From: Diplonema papillatum
Lineage: Eukaryota; Euglenozoa; Diplonemea; Diplonemida; Diplonemidae
Length of the DNA: 64,000 nucleotides
Assembly (NCBI GenBank): GCA_030068145.1
Contig: JAPJBO010000106.1
Coordinates: 310,001 to 374,000, forward strand
Direction: 5' to 3'
The translations under genes were made by a program, and so were the position numbers. Below the pieces are notes generated by a model. That model did not search any database. It worked only from the letters and a program-made list of their open reading frames with translations, and had not been told where the DNA came from. Positions 40,801 to 53,465 of the stretch are shown piece by piece (the stretch's first letter is position 1; the number at the start of each line of letters is the position of its first letter).

Positions 40801-41554
40801 TGCCATAGCGGACACCAGGACAGCAACAGAACATAGCGGGACTGATGCATACGCAGATTTTGTAAGTTACTACAATTTAGACGGAGCCTCAGAGTCAAAT
40901 GACAAGCTCTGTCGTGCACCTTCCGAAGAGGCAAGGTCTCTGACACCCTTGAGATTGAGCCACAAGTCTGTCTTTGTTTCTGAGCAACGGAGGGCACCCG
41001 AAACGCGAAACACCAGGTGCTCTTTTCAGAAACGCGACAGGTCACCCTTCCGCGATGCTTCCAACCTTACAAATGCCCCCCAAGGGCGCAAAATTCACAG
41101 TGAACTCAAAACCTTTGCTGCTTCGACTGCACAATCGAAGGCGTGCAGAGGGGAAGCATGGAAACCGAGGGACGGAATGCTCCTCAGTACAGAAGCATTT
41201 CAAGCTGCAGCTCACTATGAAACATCCTCTCCGTCTCGCTCGAATAGTACAAGAAGTTTGTCACCCCAACGGCAACCATCCACACGGTTGCAGCGTAATG
41301 TGAAACGACCTCTCCTCTCACCTCCCGTAAAAAAGCCGGACGGTAATCCATTTGCCTTGCCCATCAAAACAATTCGTCGACGAAGTTGTCGGTGGAAAGA
41401 CCACAATTCCGAGGAAATCGTTGAACCTGTTCTAGAGAACAAGCAACGTACAGTCCGTGCAAAAGCCATGGCAAAGGCTGTTGCTCGTCTGCTTCCCCCT
41501 GCTGATATTGAAGCCACGGTCAGAGAACTGCGTCGCGAGGCCCGCGAAAACTGA
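37886..41554 (+). CDS. Large low-complexity SP-rich protein of unknown function
   Basis: This is an intronless ORF of 1,222 residues from the ATG at 37,886; an in-frame ATG at 37,817 would add 23 residues. Residues 1-70 look folded (ITITAADGEIYSF, VRIPLRERGEKAYTLLK MVVEA). The rest is mostly disordered, rich in Ser, Pro, Arg and His, with many proline-directed sites (SPTRM, SPIRDSPSR, SPTREHR, SPIRQSR, SLSPQR). An Ala-rich helical stretch (VAYAAALSDEARVE) lies near residues 625-670. The C-terminus is basic and helical (KAMAKAVARLL). The composition suggests a phosphorylated scaffold or cytoskeleton-associated protein. No family is recognised. The length without a stop in a mixed-composition region supports a real gene. 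Confidence 0.7.
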   Translation: MQAITITAADGEIYSFTKDLPDKALWLHEKKVGNVAYEPGMACLRVNMLDGGNEVRIPLRERGEKAYTLLKMVVEACYTTATPTTITFPQTSTTAFGPPTPSLLAAEVHNDPVRAELPTNESVFSTHHDSHRTFSFSPAPAKLDLSAESPVSQRVSPKLQPASSSPRSQTYASHHITPANTQKWTSPTRMRSQTSTAQQIAPTNTQKCTSPTRMQPGHMPPHDRETASSTFLRLANLFRHQPSWAMPSVRVEHVPHSENNDVFQSRKPASPAPNTTSTSDLKNRINTATLTPQGREPPFPGYSFHPTDPVFSAPFKQISCQPRSVSPTRTVSVATCDDYNGIFLKSGDLRSTSPIRDSPSRTTRREYSKDRDLSPQKPLLVSASETPIFTAKTAQRRLPRSTPPVHRLPPAASAAYPAVQHSTSVEAKAHVSPTGSNIFTGGALGSPLHQSRSSSPLRTAAICPQSLLDVPSASCPQYTDSHVSPRDRKAPEATPPLDPLAAVYAVLAWQSRNTSPGRLRNQVVPCLPEMELDDTNLVFADNTKSTDRSPTREHRQVVHNQSQLRNASPIRQSRFPETQVVSHAVTTPDLPEFQMGSARKRESECNGAFSAGTGEFDNDCTVEAAVAYAAALSDEARVETERAVAATMIAQQTSISAAMVGSAAEMSQRYLDSSLHHLLAASKSPPPPSTCLLREAEPLQMLADHPMHALPACGPYPCEPECANPSFQPRENILRFTQSGGTQQVHPAEYHFEAARRSQFLENIRTWNLQTPELLSETYAYPLDFMPPSRSGSQPVPIASSHVPNVSARTNYLHGSSEHRAHGSILSFVAASGCKRESPVRRDCSLGAVGRDMHCRSRLDAQAPLPLSHSNRLSSKDDRGSFPALTSCAAEGCDRSSSPQRLTTRRSNSAHHQKKYESNAALARSYLDNHNRNRGRRAHSAEAGRRGLLPQSKGFSPSLPNRSCGPKEQRNVAIADTRTATEHSGTDAYADFVSYYNLDGASESNDKLCRAPSEEARSLTPLRLSHKSVFVSEQRRAPETRNTRCSFQKRDRSPFRDASNLTNAPQGRKIHSELKTFAASTAQSKACRGEAWKPRDGMLLSTEAFQAAAHYETSSPSRSNSTRSLSPQRQPSTRLQRNVKRPLLSPPVKKPDGNPFALPIKTIRRRSCRWKDHNSEEIVEPVLENKQRTVRAKAMAKAVARLLPPADIEATVRELRREAREN

Positions 41555-42867
41555 CGATCCAAACACCTCCAACACATCTACGTTTCTATTGTTTCGTTTT
41601 TTCTATTCCTTTCGGTGGGGGCCCACGTACCCCCCTTTTTTTGGAACAAAATTTATAAGAGGTGGATGCTCAAGCTTTTCGTCCTGTGGAAAACTTTGTT
41701 GCCTTTTTACATGTTCCCCGGATGTTGCCCCACATTTTTCTTAGTGGGATAAACACGCAGTCTTTTTCCCTCCTAGGTTTTATTGTCGCAAACGAATCCC
41801 CGTGTGCAGCGACACGGCACCAAAGGAAATGGTCCAAAAAGGTAAAATAAAAAAAAAGCTTTTCCGAGTTTCATGCAGGAGGGGTACGATCTCCAGGGTA
41901 GTCTGGTAGGGAGAGTCTGCCCCAACTAGCCATATGTGGGTCGCCAAGTCCACATCACATTCGCTGTCCTTTGCGGGCTTCGTGGTTTTGTGCGGTGCGG
42001 TTGGCTTGGTGGCACGGGATCTATCGGCTTGTTGCGGACCATCTGCAAGAAGAAGGAAGAAGTGCGTAGTTTTGTTTTAGAAGCAAAGCATACTTGTTTT
42101 CCGGTAAGGAGTGGGCAGGACGTTTTAAGGGGAAAAGAGGAACAAAGCACATTATTGCTTCTTGGAAAACAGTAGGTGAGACGCCCTTGATAAGAGTAAG
42201 TAAGTTAATCACTCTGCTCGATGACATCAACCTGCTTTTCTTCCTTGGCTGTCAGCTGCCGTCAGGCCAATGTGACGGTCGACTTATTAGCCTGTTTACG
42301 CCCTGTGAAGCTCTGTGACGGTCGAGTTTGGCGTGTATTATGTTGGTTTGGCGGGACACAGCTCGTGGTCTACAAGGCGAAATGAGAGCAATATTTCGTA
42401 CAAGAACCTCAAGAACGTCCACTTTTGCTTTTGTGTGTTCCTTTTGTCTTGGCAAATGGTCCACGCAATCAGTCGATTAGTGCCCGACTCGGATGTAGGA
42501 CGGACCCACTCTCCGGACATCCCGTCCAAGGTCTGGACGGAAATCCCGACTGTGACTAGCCAATGATAGGTGGTTGACCTTACACACATGTGAATGCCAA
42601 TTTTGATACTCGCCAAAAAGCACGAGCTGTCCAAAATATGGCATTACACCTAGAAAACATGATGTTTTCGGGAGGAATGTGTGGGTTTTTTAGCACAGAA
42701 CCCGGCCTTGCGTTCCGCGTGCGGGACGTACGGAATTCCGCACGTGAATATAATTGTGGTCTTCCGTACGTGCGGAATTCCGTACGTGTTTTCCGCACGT
42801 GTTTCCGCATGCCAACCAAAAATCCACTTATGGTGGTGCCAATCTATCTCAAGAGTTTGCAAATGAC
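41555..42867. other. Non-coding, palindromic patch only
   Basis: No convincing gene. At about 42,715-42,805 a cluster of TACGGAATTCCGCACGTG-like palindromes resembles the inside of a short MITE, but I could not find its ends. Confidence 0.45.
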
Positions 42868-43155
42868 GCGCTGGAAGGTGGGATAGCTCAGGAAACTTCA
42901 AAAAGTGCGTTGTAGAGGGTGGGATAGGAAACTGTGATAAGAGTGTTGTAGAGGGCGGGATAGCTCGGAAAATCGCAAAAAACGCGTTGTTTAGGGTGGG
43001 ATAGCTCAGGAAACTTCAAAACGCGCGTTCTAGAGGGTGGGATAGCTCGAGAAATCGCAAAAAGCGCGTTGTAGAGGGTGGGATACCTTGGGAAACTGCA
43101 AAAAGCGCCATCTTGAGGGTGGGATAGCTCAGGAAACTGCAAAAAGCGCCACCAC
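42868..43155. repeat. Tandem array, unit about 50 bp
   Basis: Five to six copies of a unit containing GTAGAGGGTGGGATAGCTC and GGAAACTGCAAAAAGCGC, with substitutions and length changes. Confidence 0.85.
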
Positions 43156-44120
43156 TGATATGATTCGTCGGCGTCGCTGGCATTTTTGGAGGAACGGGTG
43201 ATGCACTCCCCGTTCCGCATTGCGCCCCCACAGTTTTCCTGTGTGCAGTACTGCCGCCGAGAGGTGCGAAAGTCGTTTCTTTCACAACACGACTTTGCCG
43301 AAGAGCATGATACAGTGACAAAAGAAGAGTCTCAAATTAATGCGCGCTCAAGTCCTTGTATCTGAGCCAGCTCTTGGAGTCAGCCAAAGCGTGTGAAATA
43401 GCTCCGCCAACTCAACGTTCGAAGAAGGATGTCCTGGTCGAGTTGCTGACTCCGCAATTGGGAGAGCTCGAAGAAGAAGTTCGAACCATGATTGCCAAGA
43501 ACGAGCAGTCTCGGGGCGAAGTAAAATAAAAGAAGAAGCGTGCCCGTGCTGCCTCGCAGGGCCCGTTCTTCCCCTCACCGAGGAAGAAGCGAATTACGCC
43601 GGGAATGCCCCCTTGCGTCTGTCCCTTGGCTGTTGGTGGTTTGCGAAAGTGCCGACTCCGTCTTGCACGGCATGGGACTAATCGAGGCATCCGGAAAACG
43701 ATGTGACAGAAACAGCCGGCTTTGTCTTCCTTGTACGGCATGGAAACCATTATTTAGCAGGGGACTTTAAAACCCCGGTGTCCCGGTGTCAGACACCAGG
43801 AAAACCCGGTGTGTCAAAAACAGGGGGTTATGCACTGCAGCGGTTGGGTGAGGTAACTCACCCAAAAAAAAAAATCGAAAATCGAGTGGGAGGTTGGGTT
43901 GATTTACACTACCTCGGATTGGGTTGGGCAGGAGTTTGGTGTCTGTAATCTTGGGTTGGGCAGAGGTTTTGGGTTTCTGTAGTGGGAATTATTCCTCCTA
44001 TTCTGGCTGTGCTACAGAAGAAGGGTGAGACCTTTCATCAGAACAATCATCAGTAGGCTAGGTGTCTTCTGGAGGAGAACACTGGCTGCAGAAGGTCCTG
44101 CCTTAGCCAGGACATCAGAT
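43156..44120. other. Non-coding, degenerate repeat remains
   Basis: At 43,760 CAGGGGACTTTAAAACCC and GGTGTCAGACACC resemble the terminus of the hAT-like element at 47,718, so a related copy may start here. A GGTTGGG-type simple stretch lies at 43,850-43,970. No ORF is supported. Confidence 0.4.
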
Positions 44121-44311
44121 TCTGAGGCACCATGTACCATACCGTCTCCCAGGGGGCGGTGCCCCCTGGACCCCCCATAAACAAGATTTCGAATTTTCGC
44201 TAGAGGCCTGTTACCAGGCATCAGTTTCCTGTTACAGGTTCCGAACAAGACAGAATCTGAAGTGCCATGTACCGTACCGTCTCCCGGGGGCGGTGCCCCC
44301 CGGACCCCCCC
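44121..44311. repeat. Duplicated GGGGGC-GTGCCCCC repeat
   Basis: Two copies of a roughly 45-bp motif (CCATGTACC, ACCGTCTCC, then GGGGGCGGTGCCCCC, then GGACCCCCC) lie about 130 bp apart. A third copy is at about 45,797-45,838. The core is palindromic. Confidence 0.75.
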
Positions 44312-44451
44312 TGCATTAAGACTCACCAGAGAAAATGGGCTTGGTGTCTAGTTTGAAGGAGGAAATGGGCTGCATACCGTCCTGGTCAAAAAAGAGGAAA
44401 AAAAAAAAATTCTGAAAAATTCTGGGAATTTCTTCTTCCAGATTTCTGTTT

Positions 44452-44660
44452 TGTCACTGTGTAGGGTGGAAATTTTCTCGTGGAAACTACCGGCGGAAAT
44501 TTTCTTTCGTGGGAAGGGAAACCTGTGGTGGAAAATTCTCCCACGACAGAAAACTGATGGAAATGTTCTCGTGGAAACTACTGTCGGAAATTTCTTTCGT
44601 GGACACTGTTGGTGGAAAAATTTCTCACGACAGAAAACTGATGGAAATTTCACACCCCCC
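44452..44660. repeat. Tandem duplication, unit about 100 bp
   Basis: Two diverged copies share CTCGTGGAAACTAC, GGAAATTTTCTTTCGTGG and CACGACAGAAAACTGATGG. The array is non-coding. Confidence 0.75.
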
Positions 44661-44739
44661 CCGGACCCCCCCCGACCCACCGAGTGCGGGAAAAGTTTGG
44701 CGCTGGTACCCGGGTGGGCGCCCCCCGGCGAAGCAAAAG

Positions 44740-44990
44740 TTCGGGCGCAGCTATGTTCTGGTGAAGCTCAGTTCGGACGATAATAAGTTCGAGGTGATGC
44801 TAAGTTCGGGCGGAGCTAAGTTCTGGTGAAGCAACGTTCGGGCGGAGCAACGCTCGGGCGAAGCAAAGTTCGGGCGCTGCAAAGTTCGGGCGATGCTAAG
44901 TTCTGGTACGGGCGCAGCTGAGTTCGGACGAAGCAAAAATCGCGCGAAGCTGAGTTCTGGTGAAGCAAAGTTCGGTTCTCGTAGCAAGTT
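44740..44990. repeat. Short-unit array AAGTTCGGGCG-GAGC
   Basis: About a dozen imperfect units of 16-18 bp built on AAGTTCGGGCGGAGC and AAGTTCTGGTGAAGC. The array runs up to the tRNA-like sequence at 45,146, so the two may form one repeat family. Confidence 0.85.
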
Positions 44991-45145
44991 TGGCCTGTGA
45001 TGGCAAGCTCGGCCGCCCGACTCTCCGTTTCCCGGGGTGACCAAATACCGCGAGATACTGAGAAACTCCGCCAAAAACGCAATTTTCGGGCACATTTGAC
45101 CCCGAAACGCAACAAACCTCGAAAACAATCTTCGACCGGAAAAAT

Positions 45146-45216
45146 GTCAAGGGCGGGATTCGAACCCGGGCCTACCGGCCTGAAGGCCAACACCCGCTCA
45201 CTCTGCCACCCGTTTG
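45146..45216 (-). repeat. tRNA-like sequence (probable SINE head)
   Basis: On the minus strand: A box TGGCAGAGTGAGCGG (45,194-45,208), B box GGGTTCGAATCCC (45,155-45,167) and a T run just after. Spacing suits a Pol III promoter. The acceptor stem does not pair and the anticodon arm is irregular, so a tRNA-derived repeat is more likely than a tRNA gene. Confidence 0.5.
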
Positions 45217-46960
45217 CATTTTGGCAGGGGGAAAAAAAGCTTGCGCCGCACTATTATTTAGTCCAAAAACAATACACTTTTTCATAGACAAAAGCCGGGT
45301 TGGCTCGAATAGAGGCTATTCACATTGCATGTTCATAGGACCTCCAGTCTCGAATAAAAAAAGTGCAAAAAACGACCTTCGTAATAGTCGTGGGGGTCCG
45401 GTGGGTTAGGCCAGCTGTGCCAGGAAGCTGGCTGGCGGTCAGGGGCTGGCCATCGGTGGGTCGCTGGGCATGGCTGGCAGAAGTTTGGGGCTGCCGCGAG
45501 TGCTGAGCCGAGTGAGAGAGTCGAGGCTCAGAAGCAGCCCGGAATTCTTGACAGATTCTCTCCGAGTTGACACAAGTGCCTTGTTCCGTGTGATCTCCGG
45601 TCTGCATTTACTCGTGCCAATGATTTACCAGCGCACAGTATCTGAGTGGTGGATGAATTTGAAATGGGGTGTTGGCTTCAGGAGTGTGCACCAGGAGGAG
45701 CGAGGCGAGGGTCACACAGATGGCAAACAATGCCACCAGTACGTTGGTCGTATGTTTAACGCGACAAACGGACTGAGAAGTGCAAACTCTTTCTCCACCG
45801 TACCGTTTGCCGGGGGGCAGTGCCCCCCGGACCCCCCCCTTTTGGAAGGTTCGGGTGGCCTAAATAAACAAACGCTTCTCGATTTCAGAGCGGAAAAAGC
45901 AAATTGGCTATTGAGACGGAATTTGGAAAACTGCGGAAAAATGAAGCTAATAGCCTGCACCTGGTCCGGAAAATAAAAATTTTACCTTTCCTTATTCATC
46001 AGAAAATTGCGCAATCCGTGGATCATGATCGGTCTCCCTCGCACCCGCCCGCAGCTCCGCCATCGCCCTGCTTTGGAACCTGCAGACTATCGCAGCAGAT
46101 CAGCAGCTACTGTAAGTGAACTAATACAAACAGCTCAATAAACGCCGTCATAGGCAACTAACTGAGCGAATATCGCCGGAAACACAATTACGAGAATTTG
46201 GTCTAGCATTTCCATCGAATGCGCGATTAGATCTACTTTCCTGTGAAATTCCCCTTTTTCCATGGTATTTGCCCAGGAGACACTGTGCCGAGCAGCATAA
46301 ATTTGAGAAGATGTTCGATCGAGGGCTGACACTTCTTCTTACCACCCTAACTACTCCACAGTAGTGTTTTTTGGGGGGTTTGCATGAAGCACCTCCCCGC
46401 GATTAGATCTACTTTCCTGTGAAATTTCCCTTTTTCGATGATAATTGTGCCGGCAGGAATTTATTTGAGAAGATGTTCGATCCGAGGGCAACCACCTTCC
46501 GACCACCCTAACTACTCCACATTAGTGTTATCTGGGGGTTTTGCATGTGTTTTCCAGCTGAAACACGGTACAAGAGCCCATAAATTTTGTCCCAAATTGC
46601 TTCATTGTAGCTTGCCTTACGTGGGCCCCCTACCTTTCGTTTCTTTTTCTTTTTCAAAACTGTAGACTGTACATGTCTTTGGCTTAGATAGAACAAAACT
46701 ACTGTGTACGAAAAGTATCCTTCGTCCGTTCTTTCCTGCCTGTGGAAGTTTCTGTGTGCAGAGCGGCGATGTGGCTTGTGTTTGGCCGACAGTCCCGCGT
46801 GAGTGCGTCATCATTCTGTCATGTTGGAAAAGCTAGCGTCGTGTGCTACCCTTGCCTGCAATGAGATCACGAAATTGACCCCAATTCCCGTGGCTTAGTC
46901 CCGCCAGCCTCTTGCGCAGAACTGTAGTAAGAAAGCGGAGGGGGGTGCGGGAAGACAACA
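45217..46960. other. Non-coding, one local duplication
   Basis: A block of about 170 bp (46,212-46,386) is repeated at 46,397-46,548, sharing GATTAGATCTACTTTCCTG, AGAAGATGTTCGAT and ACCACCCTAACTACTCCAC. The rest shows no recognisable gene or transposon end. Confidence 0.6.
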
Positions 46961-49900
46961 ATGCCACGGACAGCATCTTCGACGCGCCGCATTCCCGGAG
47001 GACGAAAGAACGGGGCTGCAGAGAAGCGGCGCAATGGACCAGCAAATGACTTTGGTTCCATTCCTCCTCACCTACTGCCAAACAGAACAGACCCGGTGAT
47101 TCAGAGTCCCAGCAAGCAAGGACTTGCTTATCATCCATCGGCATCGAGTCGGGGTACCCTCAACCCGTACCAGCGAGGCCCTAGCACACCGACCGCCAGA
47201 CTCACAAATCGCTCACGAGCTCGTACGGGAAACCAGAAAAAGACGCGGTCACTCTCCGGCTCACTTTCCCCCGGCAGGGCTGCCAGTTTGAGACGTCGGC
47301 TAGCAGGACAAGGCAGAAGCTCGCCTCATTTTGGAGTTGGCGAAAAGGCGGTGTTTGTGCAAAGCCCAGTCAACACAAATGATCTGACCACGACAAAGAA
47401 ACAGCTTGGTGCAGCGGTTGAAAAGCTTCGGAGAAAACGTGACAAGATCCTTGGTTCTACTCCCCAAAAGAAGGCGCTCAATGAAGCAAACACTATGGAA
47501 GTGACCTCGCCGGGTTCTCCGTCAATGCACAAAGTATGCCGTTTGCGTCCTTTTACGGTCTTGAGCTGGAACCGCATCGAAATAGTTTTTCCGTGTGGGA
47601 TTGACAGCTAAAAAAGATTGACCACACTTAGTTCATGGGCACGTTCAGGCCACCCTCTTTCGGGCTGGAACTGCAACACTGAATTGTCCCCGAAGCCCCA
47701 CTGCAAAGGTGCCCAGTCCGGACTTTAGAAACCCGGTTTCCCGGTTTCAGAAACCGGGGTTTTCCGGTTTCGCTTTTTCGAAAAAATAAAAAGCGCTAAC
47801 CGGGTAGTAACCCAAACAACTTCCGCCGGTAGAGTAAACCTACCTGAAGAAATCAACTGCAGTGGCCCCTGAAGTACTGTACCTGTACTGTACCGTACTG
47901 GAGTTACGTGGTGTGTCACTGCTATTCGAAGCTTTTCACTCACCATCTCCGTAAATTGATAGACGTGCACACCGCCACCGCAAGCCTACATCTCACCACC
48001 CCCCTCCGTTTCCTTGTTTGCGCACCCACAGGCACCGCAGATCCCAGAAACCGGGGTTTTTAGATCGGTCAGACAGAGTGCTAAAGTCCCCTGTGCCCAG
48101 ACCAGTCGACATGAATAATTACTCGCACACATTCGAATCGCAACACCTTGATTTACAAAAGAGCCGCAGGCTTGATCATGACCCCCAACACCACAGCTTT
48201 TCACGAATATCGACGATGTAATTCTGCACCACTCGCGTGTAGTTTGCACGGATGGCTCGCGAATTGAGAGGCTACCGAATGGTGAATTAAGCCTTGAAAC
48301 AGTGTCACCTCCTCGTCAGCAAACTGCGCTGTCTCAAGGTGATGTCGGTACACTAAGGAAACTGCTTGATCAAGCTAACGAGACCGTAGAACAGCATAAA
48401 GCACGTATACATGAGCTAGAGCAGCGACTATCTCAGCGCGAAGAGCACATTGACACTCTCACGCACAGTCTGATTGATCTGGGTCAGCACAGCTCAAAGT
48501 ATGCGCCTTTTTTTGTAGCAAGCCCGGCCGGGGTTTATTTCAGGTGCAATTCCCTTACATACCTACGCCACAATTTTATTTGCTTTCTTATTCGAAGTAC
48601 TGCTATCGTTCACTTGGCATGGACGGCCCGTGTCGCGGCAGTCCGACGAGCAGCAGTGTCCGCACATGGGCCCGGTCGGCATAGCGGCCGAACATAAAAA
48701 CTGGGTATACACTGGATGGAAGACTTCGATGTGAGGACAAGGAAGCGAACGTGCTTGGGATGGTGAGGCAGAGCAAGGACGAGCCGCGACACACAGGAAG
48801 GTGATTCGCCTCCGGCAACTAGGGGCCTGGAAAAGAGGCGACAGATTGTGAAGGGGTTTGAGCAGGAGTTGACGAGGACACGAACGCTAAAACTGAAACA
48901 GCCGAAGAAGCGGACAGCTGGAGAAGTGGATGTCACGCAATGCAAAACCCGGTCCCGAGGCCGGATCGAGGCAAGACAGCAGCGACACGAGCGACGATGA
49001 ACCTCGGCAGTTCTACTGAAGACAACGACCATCGCCCAAGCGGCAAAAAGACGCAACTATCGACGTGCAACTGTGGCTGGTCTTTATATGGGCTGCCTTG
49101 ATGTTACTTTGATCAAGCTCACACTAACCTGAAACGACAACGTCGACAACGCTCGATCAGGCAGGGCGTACTTTGGCTCATATATTGTTTAGCTCCCTTA
49201 GAAAGGAGTGACAGAGGCAGTAACTCATATCCACTTCACAGGTTGCAAGCACAAGTTCGTGAAATCGTGAACAAACCACCTCGCACCCTTCCGCTTTCGA
49301 TTCCTGTCACATCTGCAGGCCTGTCACCGCTGGCTGGAGGTGAAGTCGAGACTGTGGAGCCAAAAAACAGTGAAGCTATCGAAGAAATAGCAGAGGCAAA
49401 AGCAAAAGAGGCGGAGTTTCAAGCAATGCTTGGGGCAATAGAGGAACATCGAGTTCGAGCTGATCAGATTGTAAATCTCAACAAGCAGTCAATGAGCCTC
49501 CTGAAGACGTATTACTCAGAACACAAGGAAGACACCCATCAACAGAGTGGTGCGAAGACTGGAGAATCGGCATATGGCGATTGGATACAAAGACATGATG
49601 CCATACTCGGCCGCACGTATTTTTACAACCCAAAAGAAAATAGAGTGACATGGGACATAGAAAAGGAGTTAGAAATCACACCGATCACTGATCAAGCTTC
49701 CCAAGCGAGAGCAAAAGAGGGACATCATTCCCGGTTTTCAGAAAGTTCTATTGCTCACAACTTCATTGCATCTCCTGCAAGACTTGCTCCTACATCGCTC
49801 TCCAATCAAGCTAGTAGCCGAGGCTTTGAGCAAACCCCGGCTTCTCAATATGCGAAGTTACCCTTGTTTGAAGCTCGCGATGTTGTGAAAAACCCACTGC

Positions 49901-50223
49901 ACTATTCGGCATCACCAGGTGCGTTGAGTCTGCAGTCGCATGTTCACCCGTCGTTCGCGACTGCTCCTGCAACAAGTCATGTAGCGGCTGCGCGTGCAGC
50001 AGCTCTTTCGTTGCTTGGTTCACAAGACTGCCAGCTGTCGCCTGCAGCAGCGTCTGAAACTGTACCTTATGCACGTCAAGCACCGCTGTCTCTTCCTTCG
50101 CCCCTCCCACCGCCAGCAGCCTTTGCACAACTTGATCTTGGTATGCCGCAAGAAAAAGGTTATACACAAAGCCTCCTAGAACGCCTTTCCCTGTCTGGCA
50201 CCCAGAATGTACAATCAGGTTAG
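46961..50223 (+). CDS. WW-domain coiled-coil protein, three exons
   Basis: Model: join 46,961-47,533, 48,197-48,498, 49,242-50,223, about 618 residues. Donors are GTATGC (47,534 and 48,499), acceptors ACCACAG and TTCACAG, and all phases agree (0, then 2). Exon 1 is basic, with SPGRAASLRRR motifs. Exon 2 has HSRVVCTDGSRIERLPNGEL, a DG...PNG pattern that recalls TCP10/CPAP-type beta repeats (weak), then a heptad-like coiled coil (LRKLLDQANETVEQH to IDLGQHSSKL). Exon 3 continues helical and holds one WW domain, WIQRHDAILGRTYFYNP to VTWD (near 49,585-49,665). The C-terminus is Ala/Pro-rich. WW domains bind Pro-rich ligands. A cytoskeletal or centriolar role is only a suggestion. Confidence 0.75.
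47718..48093. mobile_element. hAT-like MITE in intron 1 of the WW gene
   Basis: Imperfect inverted ends CCGGACTTTAG and CTAAAGTCCCCTG are flanked by TGCCCAGT (47,710-47,717) and TGCCCAGA (48,094-48,101), seven of eight matching. Subterminal AAACCCGG/CCGGGGTTT motifs occur at both sides. It is non-coding. Confidence 0.55.
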
Positions 50224-50547
50224 AGTTGGCCTGTAGAAATGTATCGAACAGCCAGCGGCAACCTTTCCCTCCTCACTCATGTTGTACGTTTGTTTGTCTT
50301 GCTGTTATTACCACGTATAGGCTACGGTCTCGCCTTTTGTTTCCAACGGACACGTTTGCACTCGATAGGCTGTTCTGTTGCTCTCCACAAGGAATAGCAG
50401 AGGCGTCGGATTCCAACACGACGGAAGGAACTCAACAGAGTGTTCCTTTACAGCTCCAAGCATACTTTTCAAGAGCATGCGCAAGATCCATCTCGCTACC
50501 AAACGCACTTTAGGGCCCTTTGCCACTCCTTTTAAGAGACAAACAAC

Positions 50548-51294
50548 ATGCCGTTAGTATGTCCGACACATTACGCTGTGCGTGTAGACGATAACAACAG
50601 CAGCCGGTGCTGCGGGACACATCATACTTGTGTCACAGCAAAAGATGTCCGCCTTGTTACCTTCCACGCATGCTGCAGTTTAACAGATGCTGAGTGCAGT
50701 GAGTTGCTCAACCGGTCAGCCGTTTGGTGGGACGGCTGCGTAGATCAGCTGGCAACACGTTCTCCAGCTGCTGAGCTCGTGCCTGGCACTGTCACCATGA
50801 AAGCGGAGCAACTTGGGGTTCTCATTATTGTTGCTGTAGTAACAGTTTTGTTGCTTTCACGAGTTAGAAAGGATAGCCACGTGCTGCTGAAAGTTGTTGC
50901 AGCGCTGTTCGTTTTGCTGCTGATAGCTCACTGCTTTGCATATTTCCTCTTCGACAAGCTACTGGACGCACTGTATCCTTCCTCAGTAGCAATCCTCATC
51001 GGTGTTCCATTAGTTCCGGTGTTGTTCGTTGTTAAGAAACTAGTACAGCGTCAATTGTTGCTGAAAGATATCGAAGACGTGGTTGATAACAAATTTGCAA
51101 GCCGAAAGCACTCTGCAGATGTCGATGTGCAAATCGATGCTATCACAACTGAAGGGGCAGGATGCGGTTCTGAAGAGCATAGCCCGGTCCCACTGGTTGT
51201 CGTTGAGAGCGCTTCGAATCAACAGCATCCGTCCAAAAATCCGCTTGCTGCGTATCCTGCTCCAGATATTTTCAAAGGAAAGCAGAGCTCATGA
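50548..51294 (+). CDS. Small membrane protein with Cys-rich N-terminus
   Basis: This is a 248-residue ORF from the ATG at 50,548. Residues 1-60 contain about nine Cys (CPTHY, RCCGTHHTC, HACC), suggesting disulfides or metal binding. Three hydrophobic segments follow: LGVLIIVAVVTVLLL (about 90-105), VVAALFVLLLIAHCFAYFLF (about 116-135) and VAILIGVPLVPVLFVV (about 147-162). The C-terminal 85 residues are polar and acidic, probably cytosolic. No signal peptide is obvious and no family is recognised. Confidence 0.65.
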   Translation: MPLVCPTHYAVRVDDNNSSRCCGTHHTCVTAKDVRLVTFHACCSLTDAECSELLNRSAVWWDGCVDQLATRSPAAELVPGTVTMKAEQLGVLIIVAVVTVLLLSRVRKDSHVLLKVVAALFVLLLIAHCFAYFLFDKLLDALYPSSVAILIGVPLVPVLFVVKKLVQRQLLLKDIEDVVDNKFASRKHSADVDVQIDAITTEGAGCGSEEHSPVPLVVVESASNQQHPSKNPLAAYPAPDIFKGKQSS

Positions 51295-51692
51295 AGATTT
51301 ATACCGCCAGATTGCACCGGCCCCTCAAACTTGACCAATACCTCCCTGCATTCAATGTGCTTTCTTCTCCCCAATTTCATGAAACAAGCATGAATGGTTA
51401 TCGTGTGAGTCCACACTGCTTCTTCATGGATGCTCTTCTACATTTTACTTTTCGATGTTCTCTCCATTCTTTTTCACGAGGCAATCTTCGTGCAAAACAG
51501 TGCAGCAGGGCAGTATTTGTATGCTAACATACAAACTCGGACTTCTTGAATAGCCTGAAGTTGAAGCCTGAGGTGCAACTTCTACACTGGTGGTAGGACA
51601 AACAGCCACTACCGGGGGGGTTCGCTTTAACTTGTACAGATCTTGACAGGACACACCTGTCATGTAGAACCGAATGCAGGCGAAGGTTTCAC

Positions 51693-53465
<1,773 letters not shown>

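Noticed and set aside
45146-45216. Functional tRNA gene on the minus strand
   Set aside because: A and B boxes are good but the acceptor stem does not pair and the anticodon arm is not regular.
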